Assembly: GCA_031551775.1 (NCBI GenBank)
Contig: JAVBND010000021.1
Coordinates: 5,420 to 69,419 of the forward strand
DNA length: 64,000 bases
Origin: Anaerozeibacter sp031551775
GTDB lineage: Bacteria > Bacillota > Clostridia > Christensenellales > Aristaeellaceae
Direction: 5' to 3'
Part shown: one piece after another, positions 7,368 to 15,744 of the stretch
Numbering within the stretch: position 1 is the stretch's first letter
How the letters are laid out: each line of letters opens with the position of its first letter
Notes under the pieces: generated by a model
Database searches by the model: none
Told to the model about the DNA's origin: nothing
Seen by the model: the letters and a program-made list of their open reading frames with translations, nothing else
Made by a program: the position numbers and the translations under genes

Positions 7368-10313
7368 TCAGCGCTCGATCTCCTCCATCTGGAAACACTC
7401 AATGACGTCGCCTTCCTTGACGTCGTTATAGTTCTCAAGCCCGATGCCGCACTCATAGCCGGTCGCAACTTCCTTGGCGTCGTCCTTGAAGCGCTTGAGC
7501 GATTCCACCTTCGACTCGTGCACCACGATGTTGTCGCGCAGGAGGCGCGCCTGGGCGTTTCTCACGATCTTGCCGTCGGTGACATAGGATCCGGCGATCA
7601 TGCCGACGCCCGTCACGCGGAAGGTCGCGCGAACCTGGGCGCGGCCCAGAATGTTTTCCTTGAACTTGGGCGCCAAGAGGCCCTTCATGGCCGCCTGAAT
7701 CTCCTCGATGGCCGAATAGATGACGCGGTAGAGGCGGATATCCACCTTCTCGCGCTCGGCAATGTCGCGCACCGAGTTGTCCATGCGCACGTTGAAGCCA
7801 ATGATGATGGCGCTTGACACCGAAGCCAGCATAATGTCGGATTCGTTGATCGCGCCGACGCCGCCGTGAATGCAGCGCACGCGCACTTCTTCGTTGGAGA
7901 GCTTCTCAAGCGATTGTTTGACCGCCTCCACCGAACCCTGCACGTCCGCCTTGACGATCAGGTTGAGGTCCTTGATCTGGCCGGCCTGAATTTGACCGAA
8001 CAGGTCGTCGAGCGTGGTCTGCTGCTTGCTCTTGATGAGCGCGGCGCGCAGTTTGTCCTTGCGCTCCTCGGCCACCTGGCGGCTGAGCTTGTCGTCGTCC
8101 ACCGCACTCATCAGATCGCCCGCATCCGGCACATCGCCAAAACCCACGACCTCAACGGGGTCGGACGGACCTGCCGTCTTCACGCGCTCGCCGCGGTCGT
8201 TCATCATCGCGCGCACGCGGCCGTAGGCGGTACCTGCGACAATCATGTCGCCCACGTTCAGCGTGCCGTTCTTGATCAGGATGGTCGCCACCGGGCCGCG
8301 GCTCTTGTCCAAGCGCGCCTCGATGATGATGCCGCGCGCCTTGCGGTTGGGGTTGGCGCGGAAGTTGTTCATTTCCGCCACCAGCAGGATCATCTCGAGC
8401 AGTTGGTCGATGCCTTCGCCGGTCAGCGCGGATACCGGCACCATGATCGTGTCGCCGCCCCAGTCCTCGGCAACCAAGCCGTACTCGGTCAATTCCTGGC
8501 GAATCTTCTCCACGTTGGCCGCAGGCTTATCCACCTTGTTGATCGCCACAATGATCGGCACCTTGGCCGCCTTGGCGTGGTTGATGGCTTCAACGGTCTG
8601 CGGCATGACGCCGTCGTCCGCCGCCACGACCAGCACGGCGATGTCGGTCGCCTGCGCGCCTCGGGCGCGCATGGCGGTAAACGCCTCATGGCCCGGGGTA
8701 TCGAGGAAGGTGATCCTCTCCCCCTTGACATCGACCGTGTACGCGCCGATGTGCTGGGTGATGCCGCCCGCCTCCGCCTGGGTCACGCGGGAGGAACGGA
8801 TGTAGTCGAGGAGGCTCGTCTTGCCGTGATCGACGTGGCCCATGATGGTCACCGCAGGCGCGCGCGGCTCGAGGTTGTCGTCGGTATCGGTAAAATCTTC
8901 GTCCTGAAGCACATCTTCCGCCGTTTGCGCAAGCTTCATTTCAAGCTCAATGCCAAACTCCTGGCACACGAGCTGCGCCGTGTCAAAGTCGAGCTCGTTG
9001 TTGATCGTCGCCATGACGCCCAGCAGCAAGAGCTTTTTGATGATCTCGCCGGCCGGCTTGCCGATGCGCTCGGTCAAATCCTTCACTGTAATCGTCTCGG
9101 CGGTCATGTACGCCTTCTCGATCTTGATGGGATCGGGCCTATACGTGGCCTGCGCACCCTTCTTTTTGCGCCTGTTGCGCCAGCTATCGTCATCGACCGT
9201 ATACCCGCCGCGCCCCTTGATCGCCTTGCTCTTATTGCGCTCGGGATCGTTTTGACGCTGATATTGCTTTTTGTTGGGGTCGTAGTTGGACACGCGCTCT
9301 TTCTCGACCGTGGGCGTCAATTCGGGGCCCTTGCGAGCGCCAAAGCCGCCGCGCGCGGGTCCTCCGCCGCCCGGACGCGGTGCGCCACCGCCCATCGGGG
9401 GACGGCCGCCCTGTCCAAATCCGCCCTGTCCGCCCGGCGCGGGACGAGGGCCGAAGCCGCCGCCTTGCGGGGGACGATTGCCAAAACCACCCTGCCCGCC
9501 GCCCATCGGGGGGCGGCCATACGGAGCCTGTCCGCCGCCCATCGGGGGACGGCCATACGGGCCCTGTCCGCCGCCCTGCGCCGGACGGCCATACGGGCCC
9601 TGCCCATTTGCGCCCTGAACCGGACGGCCATACGGACCCTGCTGCGGCGCGCCCTGCACCGGACGGCCATACGGGCCGCCTTGCCCACCGCCTTGAACCG
9701 GACGGCCATACGGGCCCTGCCCGCCGCCCTGCACGGGGCGGCCGTACGGACCCTGCCCATTTGCGCCCTGCGCGGGACGGCCGTACGGGCCTTGCCCACC
9801 GCCCTGAACCGGACGGCCATATGGGCCCTGCCCGCCGCCCTGCTGCATGGGGCGACCTTGCTGCGTTTGCACGCCTTGCGGACGCTGCGCGCCCATTTGC
9901 GGCGCGTTTTGCTGCTCCAAAACCGGAGCCTCCTGCGAATCCGCCGACGCTGCTTTTTCAACCGCCGGAGGCGCTTTGGGCGCTGGCTGAGTCGGGACAA
10001 CCGGCGGAATATCCGCGACAGGGGAAGGCTTGGGGGCGGAGGGCTGAGGAGCTGGAGCTTCGACCGCCTGAGGCACCTGCTCGGTCGAATAAGAGGTCAT
10101 AAACTGGGCGGCCGCTTCGTATTGCTTTGAAAGCGCTTCCCGCTCCGCCTGCTCTTTTTGTTCCCGCACTTGCCGGTTCATATCATCCGACAGCCTTTTG
10201 AGCGAACGCAGCGCATCAAAGGCTTGCTTCCTGGACTCGGATACCGCGCCCAGCAGCTTCCCCGCGCCTTCGTTCAGTTCCCTTGTGGCGTCTTGCACCC
10301 TGACTTTGGTCAT
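7368..10313 (-). CDS. infB: Translation initiation factor IF-2 with Tyr/Gly/Arg/Pro repeat region
   Basis: IF-2 is the GTPase that places initiator tRNA on the 30S subunit and promotes subunit joining. The 981-residue protein has an Ala/Pro/Gln-rich N-terminal part, a low-complexity repeat block (about residues 135-335), an IF2-N-type segment, then the G domain with GHVDHGKTSLLD (about residue 490), DTPGHE and NKVDKP, and domains II-IV. The repeat block has nine YGRP units in the pattern GGGQGPYGRPVQ, followed by PPMGGG and GGFG units, also visible as near-identical DNA repeats at about 9480-9850. N-terminal IF-2 length varies widely; this composition is unusual. It lies between the L7Ae-like gene and rbfA as expected. 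Confidence 0.97.
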   Translation of the reverse strand: MTKVRVQDATRELNEGAGKLLGAVSESRKQAFDALRSLKRLSDDMNRQVREQKEQAEREALSKQYEAAAQFMTSYSTEQVPQAVEAPAPQPSAPKPSPVADIPPVVPTQPAPKAPPAVEKAASADSQEAPVLEQQNAPQMGAQRPQGVQTQQGRPMQQGGGQGPYGRPVQGGGQGPYGRPAQGANGQGPYGRPVQGGGQGPYGRPVQGGGQGGPYGRPVQGAPQQGPYGRPVQGANGQGPYGRPAQGGGQGPYGRPPMGGGQAPYGRPPMGGGQGGFGNRPPQGGGFGPRPAPGGQGGFGQGGRPPMGGGAPRPGGGGPARGGFGARKGPELTPTVEKERVSNYDPNKKQYQRQNDPERNKSKAIKGRGGYTVDDDSWRNRRKKKGAQATYRPDPIKIEKAYMTAETITVKDLTERIGKPAGEIIKKLLLLGVMATINNELDFDTAQLVCQEFGIELEMKLAQTAEDVLQDEDFTDTDDNLEPRAPAVTIMGHVDHGKTSLLDYIRSSRVTQAEAGGITQHIGAYTVDVKGERITFLDTPGHEAFTAMRARGAQATDIAVLVVAADDGVMPQTVEAINHAKAAKVPIIVAINKVDKPAANVEKIRQELTEYGLVAEDWGGDTIMVPVSALTGEGIDQLLEMILLVAEMNNFRANPNRKARGIIIEARLDKSRGPVATILIKNGTLNVGDMIVAGTAYGRVRAMMNDRGERVKTAGPSDPVEVVGFGDVPDAGDLMSAVDDDKLSRQVAEERKDKLRAALIKSKQQTTLDDLFGQIQAGQIKDLNLIVKADVQGSVEAVKQSLEKLSNEEVRVRCIHGGVGAINESDIMLASVSSAIIIGFNVRMDNSVRDIAEREKVDIRLYRVIYSAIEEIQAAMKGLLAPKFKENILGRAQVRATFRVTGVGMIAGSYVTDGKIVRNAQARLLRDNIVVHESKVESLKRFKDDAKEVATGYECGIGLENYNDVKEGDVIECFQMEEIER

Positions 10314-10334
10314 TCCCTACATGCACCCCCGCAA

Positions 10335-10640
10335 TTAATCCATATGTGTGTCTATCAAATCGGTCAATTTGTCCGCAAATCCCTGATCCATAACCGCCGC
10401 CGCCATGCGCCCGTCTTTTCCGGCCGCTTGCGAAAGCAGTCCTTCGGGCAACGCCCGATAAGGCACCGACGTGTAAAGGCTTGCGTCTGAAATCACCTTT
10501 TTGGCGTTGTTTGACGCGCCTTGGTCGATCAACAGGAGTTTCGCGCTCCCGCGCCGCGCCGCCTGATCGGCGCTGTCAAGGCCCGTCACCAACCGCCCCG
10601 CACGCATGCACAAGCCAATCATTCCGGCGATTTTTCGCAT
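10335..10640 (-). CDS. L7Ae/YlxQ family ribosomal-type RNA-binding protein
   Basis: A 101-residue member of the L7Ae/L30e fold that binds kink-turn RNA. The motif region MRAGRLVTG near residue 12, KLLLIDQGASNNAKK and the terminal helix match YlxQ proteins encoded between ylxR and infB. The ATG at 10640 has GGAGG upstream and overlaps the end of ylxR by 22 bp. The cellular role of YlxQ is not settled; this call rests on fold and position. Confidence 0.9.
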   Translation of the reverse strand: MRKIAGMIGLCMRAGRLVTGLDSADQAARRGSAKLLLIDQGASNNAKKVISDASLYTSVPYRALPEGLLSQAAGKDGRMAAAVMDQGFADKLTDLIDTHMD

Positions 10641-10906
10641 AGCGCCTCCAGGCGACTGGCAAGCTCGTCGTACACATTTTCGCCGATCTCGGTTTCGAGC
10701 GCACGGGCAAGCGCCTTTGTTTTGCGCGCCTTTTTGAGGCAATCCGCCCGCACGCAACAGTAAGCGCCGCGCCCCGGCTTCTTGCCGACGGGATCCAGGC
10801 TGATCTCACCCTCGGGAGACTTGACCACGCGCATGAGTTCTTTCTTGGGCTTCATTTCGTGGCAGCCCACGCACATGCGCATAGGTATCTTGCGCTGCTT
10901 GATCAA
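10619..10906 (-). CDS. ylxR: YlxR family protein (DUF448)
   Basis: A 95-residue nucleic-acid-binding protein. The family signature is clear: RKIPMRMCVGC near the N-terminus and KPGRGAYCC in the middle. The reading frame runs far upstream without homology, so a TTG start at 10906 is proposed; it has a GGGGAG ribosome binding site 5-7 nt before it and gives the usual N-terminus. YlxR is linked to regulation of transcription and metabolism in other Bacillota and is nearly always next to nusA, as here. An ATG eight codons downstream would cut into the conserved region. Confidence 0.92.
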   Translation of the reverse strand: MIKQRKIPMRMCVGCHEMKPKKELMRVVKSPEGEISLDPVGKKPGRGAYCCVRADCLKKARKTKALARALETEIGENVYDELASRLEALCEKSPE

Positions 10907-11004
10907 CTTTCTCCCCCCCAGAACCTGTTTTCCCGCAATCCGGCTCCCTGAACCGGCTGAGAATCCAACTTGAATCCGCGCAGCCGCGCGTCCAAACGCC
11001 GATT

Positions 11005-12102
11005 TTAATGAAGTTCGCGCTCCTCGGCTTCTTCCTCCGGCATCATCATATGCTCCTCGGCCTGGCTCTGGCTCTTGATGTCGATCTTCCAGCCGGTGAG
11101 CTTGGCGGCCAGTCGCGCGTTTTGCCCTTCCTTGCCGATGGCGAGGGAAAGCTGGTTGTCCGGCACGATGATGCGGGCGGCCTTGTCCTTTTCCGCCACG
11201 AACACGCTGATCACGCGCGCGGGGTTGAGGGCGTTGGCGATGTATTCCGCCGGGTCGCTCGACCATTTGATGATGTCAATCTTTTCGGTCTTGAGCTCGG
11301 ATACCACGTTCTCCACGCGCATGCCGCGCGGGCCGACGCAAGAGCCGACCGGGTCGATCATGCTGTCGGTAGAATGAACGGCCATCTTGGTGCGGAAACC
11401 CGCTTCGCGCGCAATGGACTTGATCTGCACGATGCCGTTTCGAATTTCCGGCACCTCGATCTCGAAGAGGCGCTTGACCAAGCCCGGATGCGTGCGCGAG
11501 ACCAGCACCTGCGGGCCGCGCGCGAGCTTTGAGACCTCGAGCACGTATACCTTGATCCGATCGCCGGGCGCGTATTCCTCGCCGGGCATCTGCTGATTGG
11601 GTTCGAGCACGCCTTCGGTCCTGCCCAGTTCAACCAGCACCTGCCGGTTTTCAACCCGCTGCACGATGGCGGTCAGGATCTCGTTTTCCTTCTCGATGTA
11701 TTCCTCGTAGATCACGCCGCGCTCCGCTTCGCGGATGTGCTGCACGACCACCTGCTTGGCGGTCTGCGCCGCAATGCGGCCAAAGTCGCGGGGCGTGGCG
11801 CTGATCTCGGCAAGGTCCCCGATCTCGTAGCGCGGGTGAATGGCGCGCGCCTCTTCCAGGCTGATTTCAATCTGCGGATCTTCCACATCCTCAACCACCG
11901 TCTTGCGCGCCAGAATCTCCACCTGCCCGCTTGAGCGGTCGATGGTGGCGCGGACGTTGGCGGTCTTGCCGAAGTTCTTTTTATAGGCGGAAATCAGCGC
12001 CGACTCGATCGCGCCGTACAGCACTTCTTTGTTGATGCGCTTTTCCTTGGCCAGCGCTTCAAGCGCCGCAATCACTTCGCCCGAGTCGATGTTCGCGTTC
12101 AT
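11005..12102 (-). CDS. nusA: Transcription termination/antitermination factor NusA
   Basis: NusA binds RNA polymerase and nascent RNA and modulates pausing, termination and antitermination. At 365 residues it has the Gram-positive length: N-terminal polymerase-binding domain, S1 domain (about 135-200), KH1 and KH2 (about 230-345), with DPVGSCVGPRGMRV and SLAIGKEGQNARLA as the KH motifs, and no C-terminal acidic repeats. The ATG overlaps the rimP stop by 4 bp, so the two are translationally coupled. The leader upstream of rimP carries a terminator-like hairpin on which NusA might act. Confidence 0.98.
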   Translation of the reverse strand: MNANIDSGEVIAALEALAKEKRINKEVLYGAIESALISAYKKNFGKTANVRATIDRSSGQVEILARKTVVEDVEDPQIEISLEEARAIHPRYEIGDLAEISATPRDFGRIAAQTAKQVVVQHIREAERGVIYEEYIEKENEILTAIVQRVENRQVLVELGRTEGVLEPNQQMPGEEYAPGDRIKVYVLEVSKLARGPQVLVSRTHPGLVKRLFEIEVPEIRNGIVQIKSIAREAGFRTKMAVHSTDSMIDPVGSCVGPRGMRVENVVSELKTEKIDIIKWSSDPAEYIANALNPARVISVFVAEKDKAARIIVPDNQLSLAIGKEGQNARLAAKLTGWKIDIKSQSQAEEHMMMPEEEAEERELH

Positions 12103-12596
12103 GAGCCCTGTTCCTCCTCATCGAGCACTTCAAGCATGCTCTCGTCAAAATCAAATACTTTTTTGACCAGCGCGACCGATTCACGCTTAAACGACATCAC
12201 TTCGCCGCTCAGGCACTCGATCGTGACGACGCCGTCCTTCAGTCCCTCCAGCACGCCGGTAAAGGCCTTTACGCCGTTTATTGGCCGGTAGAGCCGAAGC
12301 TCCACCTTCTCGCCCTCGGCCTTGTCAAAGTCATTCTGCTTCTTGAGCGGACGGTCTATGCCGGGGGAGGAAACCTCCATGTAGTCATAGTCGATGGCTT
12401 CGACCTGCTTTTGCACCTCGCGGTGGAACGATTCGCAGTCGCTCAGCGAAACGCCACCGTCCTTGTCGATGTAAAAACGCAAAAAGCGGCCGGTTGCTTC
12501 TTTAACCAGCTCGACGTCCACCAGCGTATATCCCATCTGCTCAGCGGCCTTCAGCGCAATCTTTTCAGCCAGTCCCACACCCGTAGGTTTTGGCAA
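12099..12596 (-). CDS. rimP: Ribosome maturation factor RimP
   Basis: RimP assists 30S assembly. The 165-residue protein shows the two-domain family pattern: FLRFYIDKDGGVSLSDCE and MEVSSPGIDRPLKK in the N-terminal domain and an Sm-like C-terminal domain. The proposed start is TTG at 12596, with GAGGTG 5 nt upstream; no ATG lies in a suitable place. It is the first gene of the nusA-infB cluster and is served by the promoter at 12704-12732. Confidence 0.94.
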   Translation of the reverse strand: MPKPTGVGLAEKIALKAAEQMGYTLVDVELVKEATGRFLRFYIDKDGGVSLSDCESFHREVQKQVEAIDYDYMEVSSPGIDRPLKKQNDFDKAEGEKVELRLYRPINGVKAFTGVLEGLKDGVVTIECLSGEVMSFKRESVALVKKVFDFDESMLEVLDEEEQGS

Positions 12597-12625
12597 GCAA
12601 ACACCTCATTCTCGCAATTGACGGA

Positions 12626-12656
12626 CGCAAAAGCAAAGAGTGGGCAAACCCACTCT
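12626..12656 (-). terminator. Terminator-like hairpin in the rimP-nusA leader (candidate attenuator)
   Basis: An 8-bp stem (12637-12644 with 12649-12656) with a 4-nt loop is followed on the minus strand by TTTGCTTTT. It lies between the predicted transcription start (about 12697) and the rimP start codon, so it would interrupt the leader, not end a gene. It may instead end the convergently placed upstream transcript, but the upstream gene's stop is beyond the promoter, which favours a leader attenuator. Confidence 0.5.
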
Positions 12657-12703
12657 CGCGTGCCCCCGACAGGCATATCACCCCGATATACCATTCGATG
12701 GGC

Positions 12704-12732
12704 ATTATACCACAATGGAGCAAAGAATACAA
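12704..12732 (-). promoter_or_regulatory. Sigma-A promoter for the rimP-nusA-infB cluster
   Basis: On the minus strand: TTGTAT (12727-12732), 17-bp spacer, TATAAT (12704-12709), with a TG one base before the -10 box. A strong, near-consensus promoter about 110 bp upstream of rimP. Confidence 0.75.
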
Positions 12733-12759
12733 CCGCTTGCGTTGATGAGACACAGAAAT

Positions 12760-14142
12760 TTACTTAACAGTCGCGCCTATCAGGTCAAAGGCGGCGATTT
12801 CGCGGCCGGTCAGGTCCAGCACCCCGCTCTGATCTTCGCTTGTGTATGTAAGAAGGCCCGAAGCGTCCAGCGTCACTTCCCGGTACGCCCGAGCGCCGAA
12901 CACCACGTTTGCGTCCTGATCGATCACTGACGTCACGCGCGTTCCTTCAATTTCAAAGGCGTTGGTGAACGCGGCTTCCACATCGACTTCTTCGCGCACA
13001 TCGTAGTCCGAAGCCAAAAACAGCACGCGCCCGCCCGCGTCGCCCAGACACATAAGCTCCCGGTACGGCCCCGCGATTTCACCGCCGTCGCGCGCGCACA
13101 GGTACAAACACTTTTCGCCCCACGCGCCGCGCCGGACGATCAGCCTCTCTCCCATGACGCTATACACGTCAAACCCCGCGTCGAGCCCCGCTTCCATCAC
13201 CACATCGCCGTCGCCGTCGATCAGTTGGGTGCAATCGTCCAGGTACAAGACCGCAAGGTCCTGGTCGAAATATGCCGACACGTAGATCTCCTCGCCCGTA
13301 AAGCGCTTCATGACCGAATAGTCGTCGGGGTTGAGCAGCAGGATCTGAGTGCTGTCTTCCTGCGCCAGGATCAGCCGCCCTTCTCCGCCGCCGATCTCAA
13401 TGCCCTCGTACTTGGGCGTAATCAGCCAGTTGCCCTTTTTGTCGATCAGCCCCGCGCCTGTGGTCAGGACCGCTTCGGCAACGCCGCCCTTGAACTCGCC
13501 CGCGTAATCATACTGCGCCGTGATCGCCCATTCGCCGCGCTCATTGAGGTATCCCATGCGCCCGTTGTCGCCCACCACCGGCATCATGCCGTCGGCAAAG
13601 ACCGCCAGGCCAAAGCTCACGCGAATGCCGGTCGCGCGCTCCGCACCGCCGTTTTCGACCAAGTACACACCGTCGGCGCGCTCGTCGTAGGGATCGGTGT
13701 TGAGCGCAAGAAAGGTGTTTTCCCCGCTCTTGACGAGCTGCGTATAGGCGCAGGGCACAAGCTCTCGAAGTTCGGTATCAAGCGCGCCGGTCAGGCCGTC
13801 CCGAATGACGTAAATGACGCCGCCTTCGCCATAGGCCGCCTCGTACAAGACATCGTTCAGCGGCGCGCCTTCCGGCCCGAGCAGCGCGCAGGTAGGTGCG
13901 CCCGCGCCCTTTTTGTACGCCGCGAACACCGCCTTTGCCCCGCTCCCCGTCACGCGTTCAATCGACTCATACGCGCCCCGGTCGGTCAGCGCCTGCCCAT
14001 CCGGCCCCACCAGCAGCGCCCCATCCCTGAGCTCAAGCACGACCGGCGCGGGCGCGCCTTGCTCGGCGCTTATCGCCGTCGCGCCCGATATCCACACAAG
14101 GCTCAGACTGAGCGCCGCCGCAATCACAAGAAGACGCTTCAT
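12760..14142 (-). CDS. Exported WG-repeat protein
   Basis: A 460-residue protein with a signal peptide (MKRLLVIAAALSLSLVW, cleavage near ATAISA). The middle contains WG-type repeats, for example GYLNERGEWAITAQYDY and LIDKKGNWLITPKYEG, which form beta-propeller-like or beta-stacked surfaces. The rest consists of similar but weaker repeats. No catalytic motif is seen and the function is unknown; WG-repeat proteins are typically cell-surface or secreted. The ATG at 14142 has GGAGGG 6 nt upstream. It follows the tdk fusion gene with a 72-bp gap. Confidence 0.85.
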   Translation of the reverse strand: MKRLLVIAAALSLSLVWISGATAISAEQGAPAPVVLELRDGALLVGPDGQALTDRGAYESIERVTGSGAKAVFAAYKKGAGAPTCALLGPEGAPLNDVLYEAAYGEGGVIYVIRDGLTGALDTELRELVPCAYTQLVKSGENTFLALNTDPYDERADGVYLVENGGAERATGIRVSFGLAVFADGMMPVVGDNGRMGYLNERGEWAITAQYDYAGEFKGGVAEAVLTTGAGLIDKKGNWLITPKYEGIEIGGGEGRLILAQEDSTQILLLNPDDYSVMKRFTGEEIYVSAYFDQDLAVLYLDDCTQLIDGDGDVVMEAGLDAGFDVYSVMGERLIVRRGAWGEKCLYLCARDGGEIAGPYRELMCLGDAGGRVLFLASDYDVREEVDVEAAFTNAFEIEGTRVTSVIDQDANVVFGARAYREVTLDASGLLTYTSEDQSGVLDLTGREIAAFDLIGATVK

Positions 14143-14214
14143 GCCAAGCCCTCCTCCTTCATAATTGGAAACCATACGCTTAAGACGAAAGCGCCTGAGG
14201 AAAGGTTCAAACCC

Positions 14215-15204
14215 TTACAGCTTCGCCGAAAGCACCAGCATGTCCCTGAGCAACTCTCCCTCGTCGTAAAGGGGCTCAGGATAATTGTCGGTAAAGAAGC
14301 CCTGCAGGGTATGGTCGTAGCAAAACCCAAGCCGCTCGTAAAAGGACACCCGGCTGTTTCCTGTACCCACGTACATCGTGCCAGAACCCTTGTACAGCTC
14401 CTTCAGATGCCGCACCAGGTCGCTGCCAATGCCCCGCCCCTGCCTGCCTTCATCGGTCGCGAGGTTCTTCAGCTCGCACGTCCCGTCCGGCAGATTCACC
14501 ACGACAGCTTCGGCGACAGGCTGCCCGCCCTCAAACAGCACGTACATCTCGCCTTCTTCAAGGTACTTGTCGAGCATCGCCTCATCGGGATCGGCGAGCA
14601 TCAAGAGCTTGAGGAAACGCTTCTTGTCCGCGTCGATCTTCCGGATCTCCCGCGCGCCAAGGTTGCCTTCCTTCCAGTGCTTTCGGCACAGGCTCACGTA
14701 GCTTTCATTGCCGCCCAGCACCACCTGTTCGCCTTCCTTGACCACACACCCGTCCACAATACGCGTGTTATAGGTGGCCTTGCGCCCGCACCAGCACACG
14801 GTCTTGACCTCTTCGATCGCGTCCGCCCATGCCAAGAGCGCTTCGCTGCCCGGGAACAAGTCGCCCTTGAAATCGGCGCGCAGGCCGTAGCAGATAACCG
14901 GCACATTTTTTTCATCCACAATATCGGTCAGTTTTTTCACCTGTTCGCGGCTTAAGAACTGCGCGTCGTCCACGATCAGGCAGTCGTACCCCGTCACATC
15001 GATCCGATCGATGTCTTCCATATATTCGCATGGCGCGCTTAAGCCCAGGCGGGATTTCACCTGATGGTCTCCGTCGCGCCCCTCAACGCGGGACTTGAGC
15101 ATGAGCGCGCGCTGGCCCCGCTCGAGATAATTGTAGCGCACCATGATCGCGTTGGCGGTCTTGCTCGACCCCATCGCGCCGTATCGGAAGTATAGTTTCG
15201 CCAA
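14215..15204 (-). CDS. tdk: Thymidine kinase fused to a GNAT acetyltransferase domain
   Basis: The N-terminal part (about 1-190) is a type II thymidine kinase, which phosphorylates thymidine for salvage: P-loop GAMGSSKT, lasso region CYGLRADFKGDLFPGS, CWCGRKATYNTR and the zinc cysteines ending in YVSLCRKHW. The Walker B/base motif reads DDAQF, with Asp where Glu is usual. The C-terminal part (about 196-329) is a GNAT fold with the acetyl-CoA loop RQGRGIGSDL and the NSRVSFYERLGF motif. Standalone Tdk is about 190-200 residues, so this is a true fusion in one frame. The start is TTG with GGGAGGG 6 nt upstream. The acceptor of the GNAT domain is unknown. Confidence 0.93.
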   Translation of the reverse strand: MAKLYFRYGAMGSSKTANAIMVRYNYLERGQRALMLKSRVEGRDGDHQVKSRLGLSAPCEYMEDIDRIDVTGYDCLIVDDAQFLSREQVKKLTDIVDEKNVPVICYGLRADFKGDLFPGSEALLAWADAIEEVKTVCWCGRKATYNTRIVDGCVVKEGEQVVLGGNESYVSLCRKHWKEGNLGAREIRKIDADKKRFLKLLMLADPDEAMLDKYLEEGEMYVLFEGGQPVAEAVVVNLPDGTCELKNLATDEGRQGRGIGSDLVRHLKELYKGSGTMYVGTGNSRVSFYERLGFCYDHTLQGFFTDNYPEPLYDEGELLRDMLVLSAKL

Positions 15205-15258
15205 GAATAACCCTCCCCGTCGTGTGTTCAGGCAGAGTATACCATATGAGCGCGCGCG

Positions 15259-15609
15259 TTACAAGTAGAGCGCAGCGGGGTCAAACTTTTGACGCCACAG
15301 CTCAAGCAGTGTCTTAACGTCCTCATGAAACTCGGCCAAAGTCTGCGTTTCGCCTTTTTCAAGTTCCTCCAGCACCTCAAAGGCGAAGCTGTCAGCGCCG
15401 AAAGCTTTGAAATCGGCCGCAAGCCGAAGTTCCGGCGATATGCCGGTCTTGACCATGAATTCGAATTTGTTTATGCTGCCCTTCATGTCGCGCGTCGATT
15501 CAAGCAGGCGCTTGCCGTTCCCCTTGTTGACAATGGCGAATACCCCGCCCACGACCTTCCTTTGCCTGTAGGCGTCCATCATCTGCTTTCTTTCGTCTTT
15601 TCCGGGCAT
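15259..15609 (-). CDS. GIY-YIG-like small protein, probably non-catalytic
   Basis: A 116-residue protein resembling small GIY-YIG family proteins of Clostridia (GGVFAIVNKGNGKRLL, then FEVLEELEKG). The nuclease signature is poorly kept: GVF replaces GIY and no clear YIG follows, so nuclease activity is doubtful. The ATG at 15609 has AAGGAG about 11 nt upstream; a TTG eight codons earlier lacks a site. It has a good promoter of its own and is divergent from ybaK. Confidence 0.7.
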   Translation of the reverse strand: MPGKDERKQMMDAYRQRKVVGGVFAIVNKGNGKRLLESTRDMKGSINKFEFMVKTGISPELRLAADFKAFGADSFAFEVLEELEKGETQTLAEFHEDVKTLLELWRQKFDPAALYL

Positions 15610-15641
15610 GGTTCTGCCTTTCTCCTTTACCAATTTTGGTC

Positions 15642-15670
15642 AGTATACCGTTCATTTTTTACCCCGTCAA
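15642..15670 (-). promoter_or_regulatory. Sigma-A promoter for the GIY-YIG-like gene
   Basis: Minus strand TTGACG (15665-15670), 17-bp spacer, TATACT (15642-15647), about 33 bp before the start codon. Confidence 0.75.
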
Positions 15671-15683
15671 GCACTCTTTCGCG

Positions 15684-15712
15684 TTGCCCGATCTCTTTTC
15701 ATGTGATATAAT
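15684..15712 (+). promoter_or_regulatory. Sigma-A promoter for ybaK
   Basis: TTGCCC (15684-15689), 17-bp spacer, TATAAT (15707-15712), about 33 bp before the ybaK ATG. It is back to back with the promoter at 15642-15670. Confidence 0.75.
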
Positions 15713-15744
15713 GCCGAAAACCCGCTGCCAAAGGAGGAATACCC

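Noticed and set aside
9480..9850. Regular DNA repeats that could look like a CRISPR array
   Set aside because: They encode the YGRP repeats of IF-2 in frame; units are not separated by unique spacers and no cas genes are present.
7866..10130. Long plus-strand open frame opposite infB (about 750 codons)
   Set aside because: It is antisense to a certain gene; its Arg/Ala/Leu/His-rich composition is what GC-rich antisense frames give, and it has no motif or ribosome binding site.
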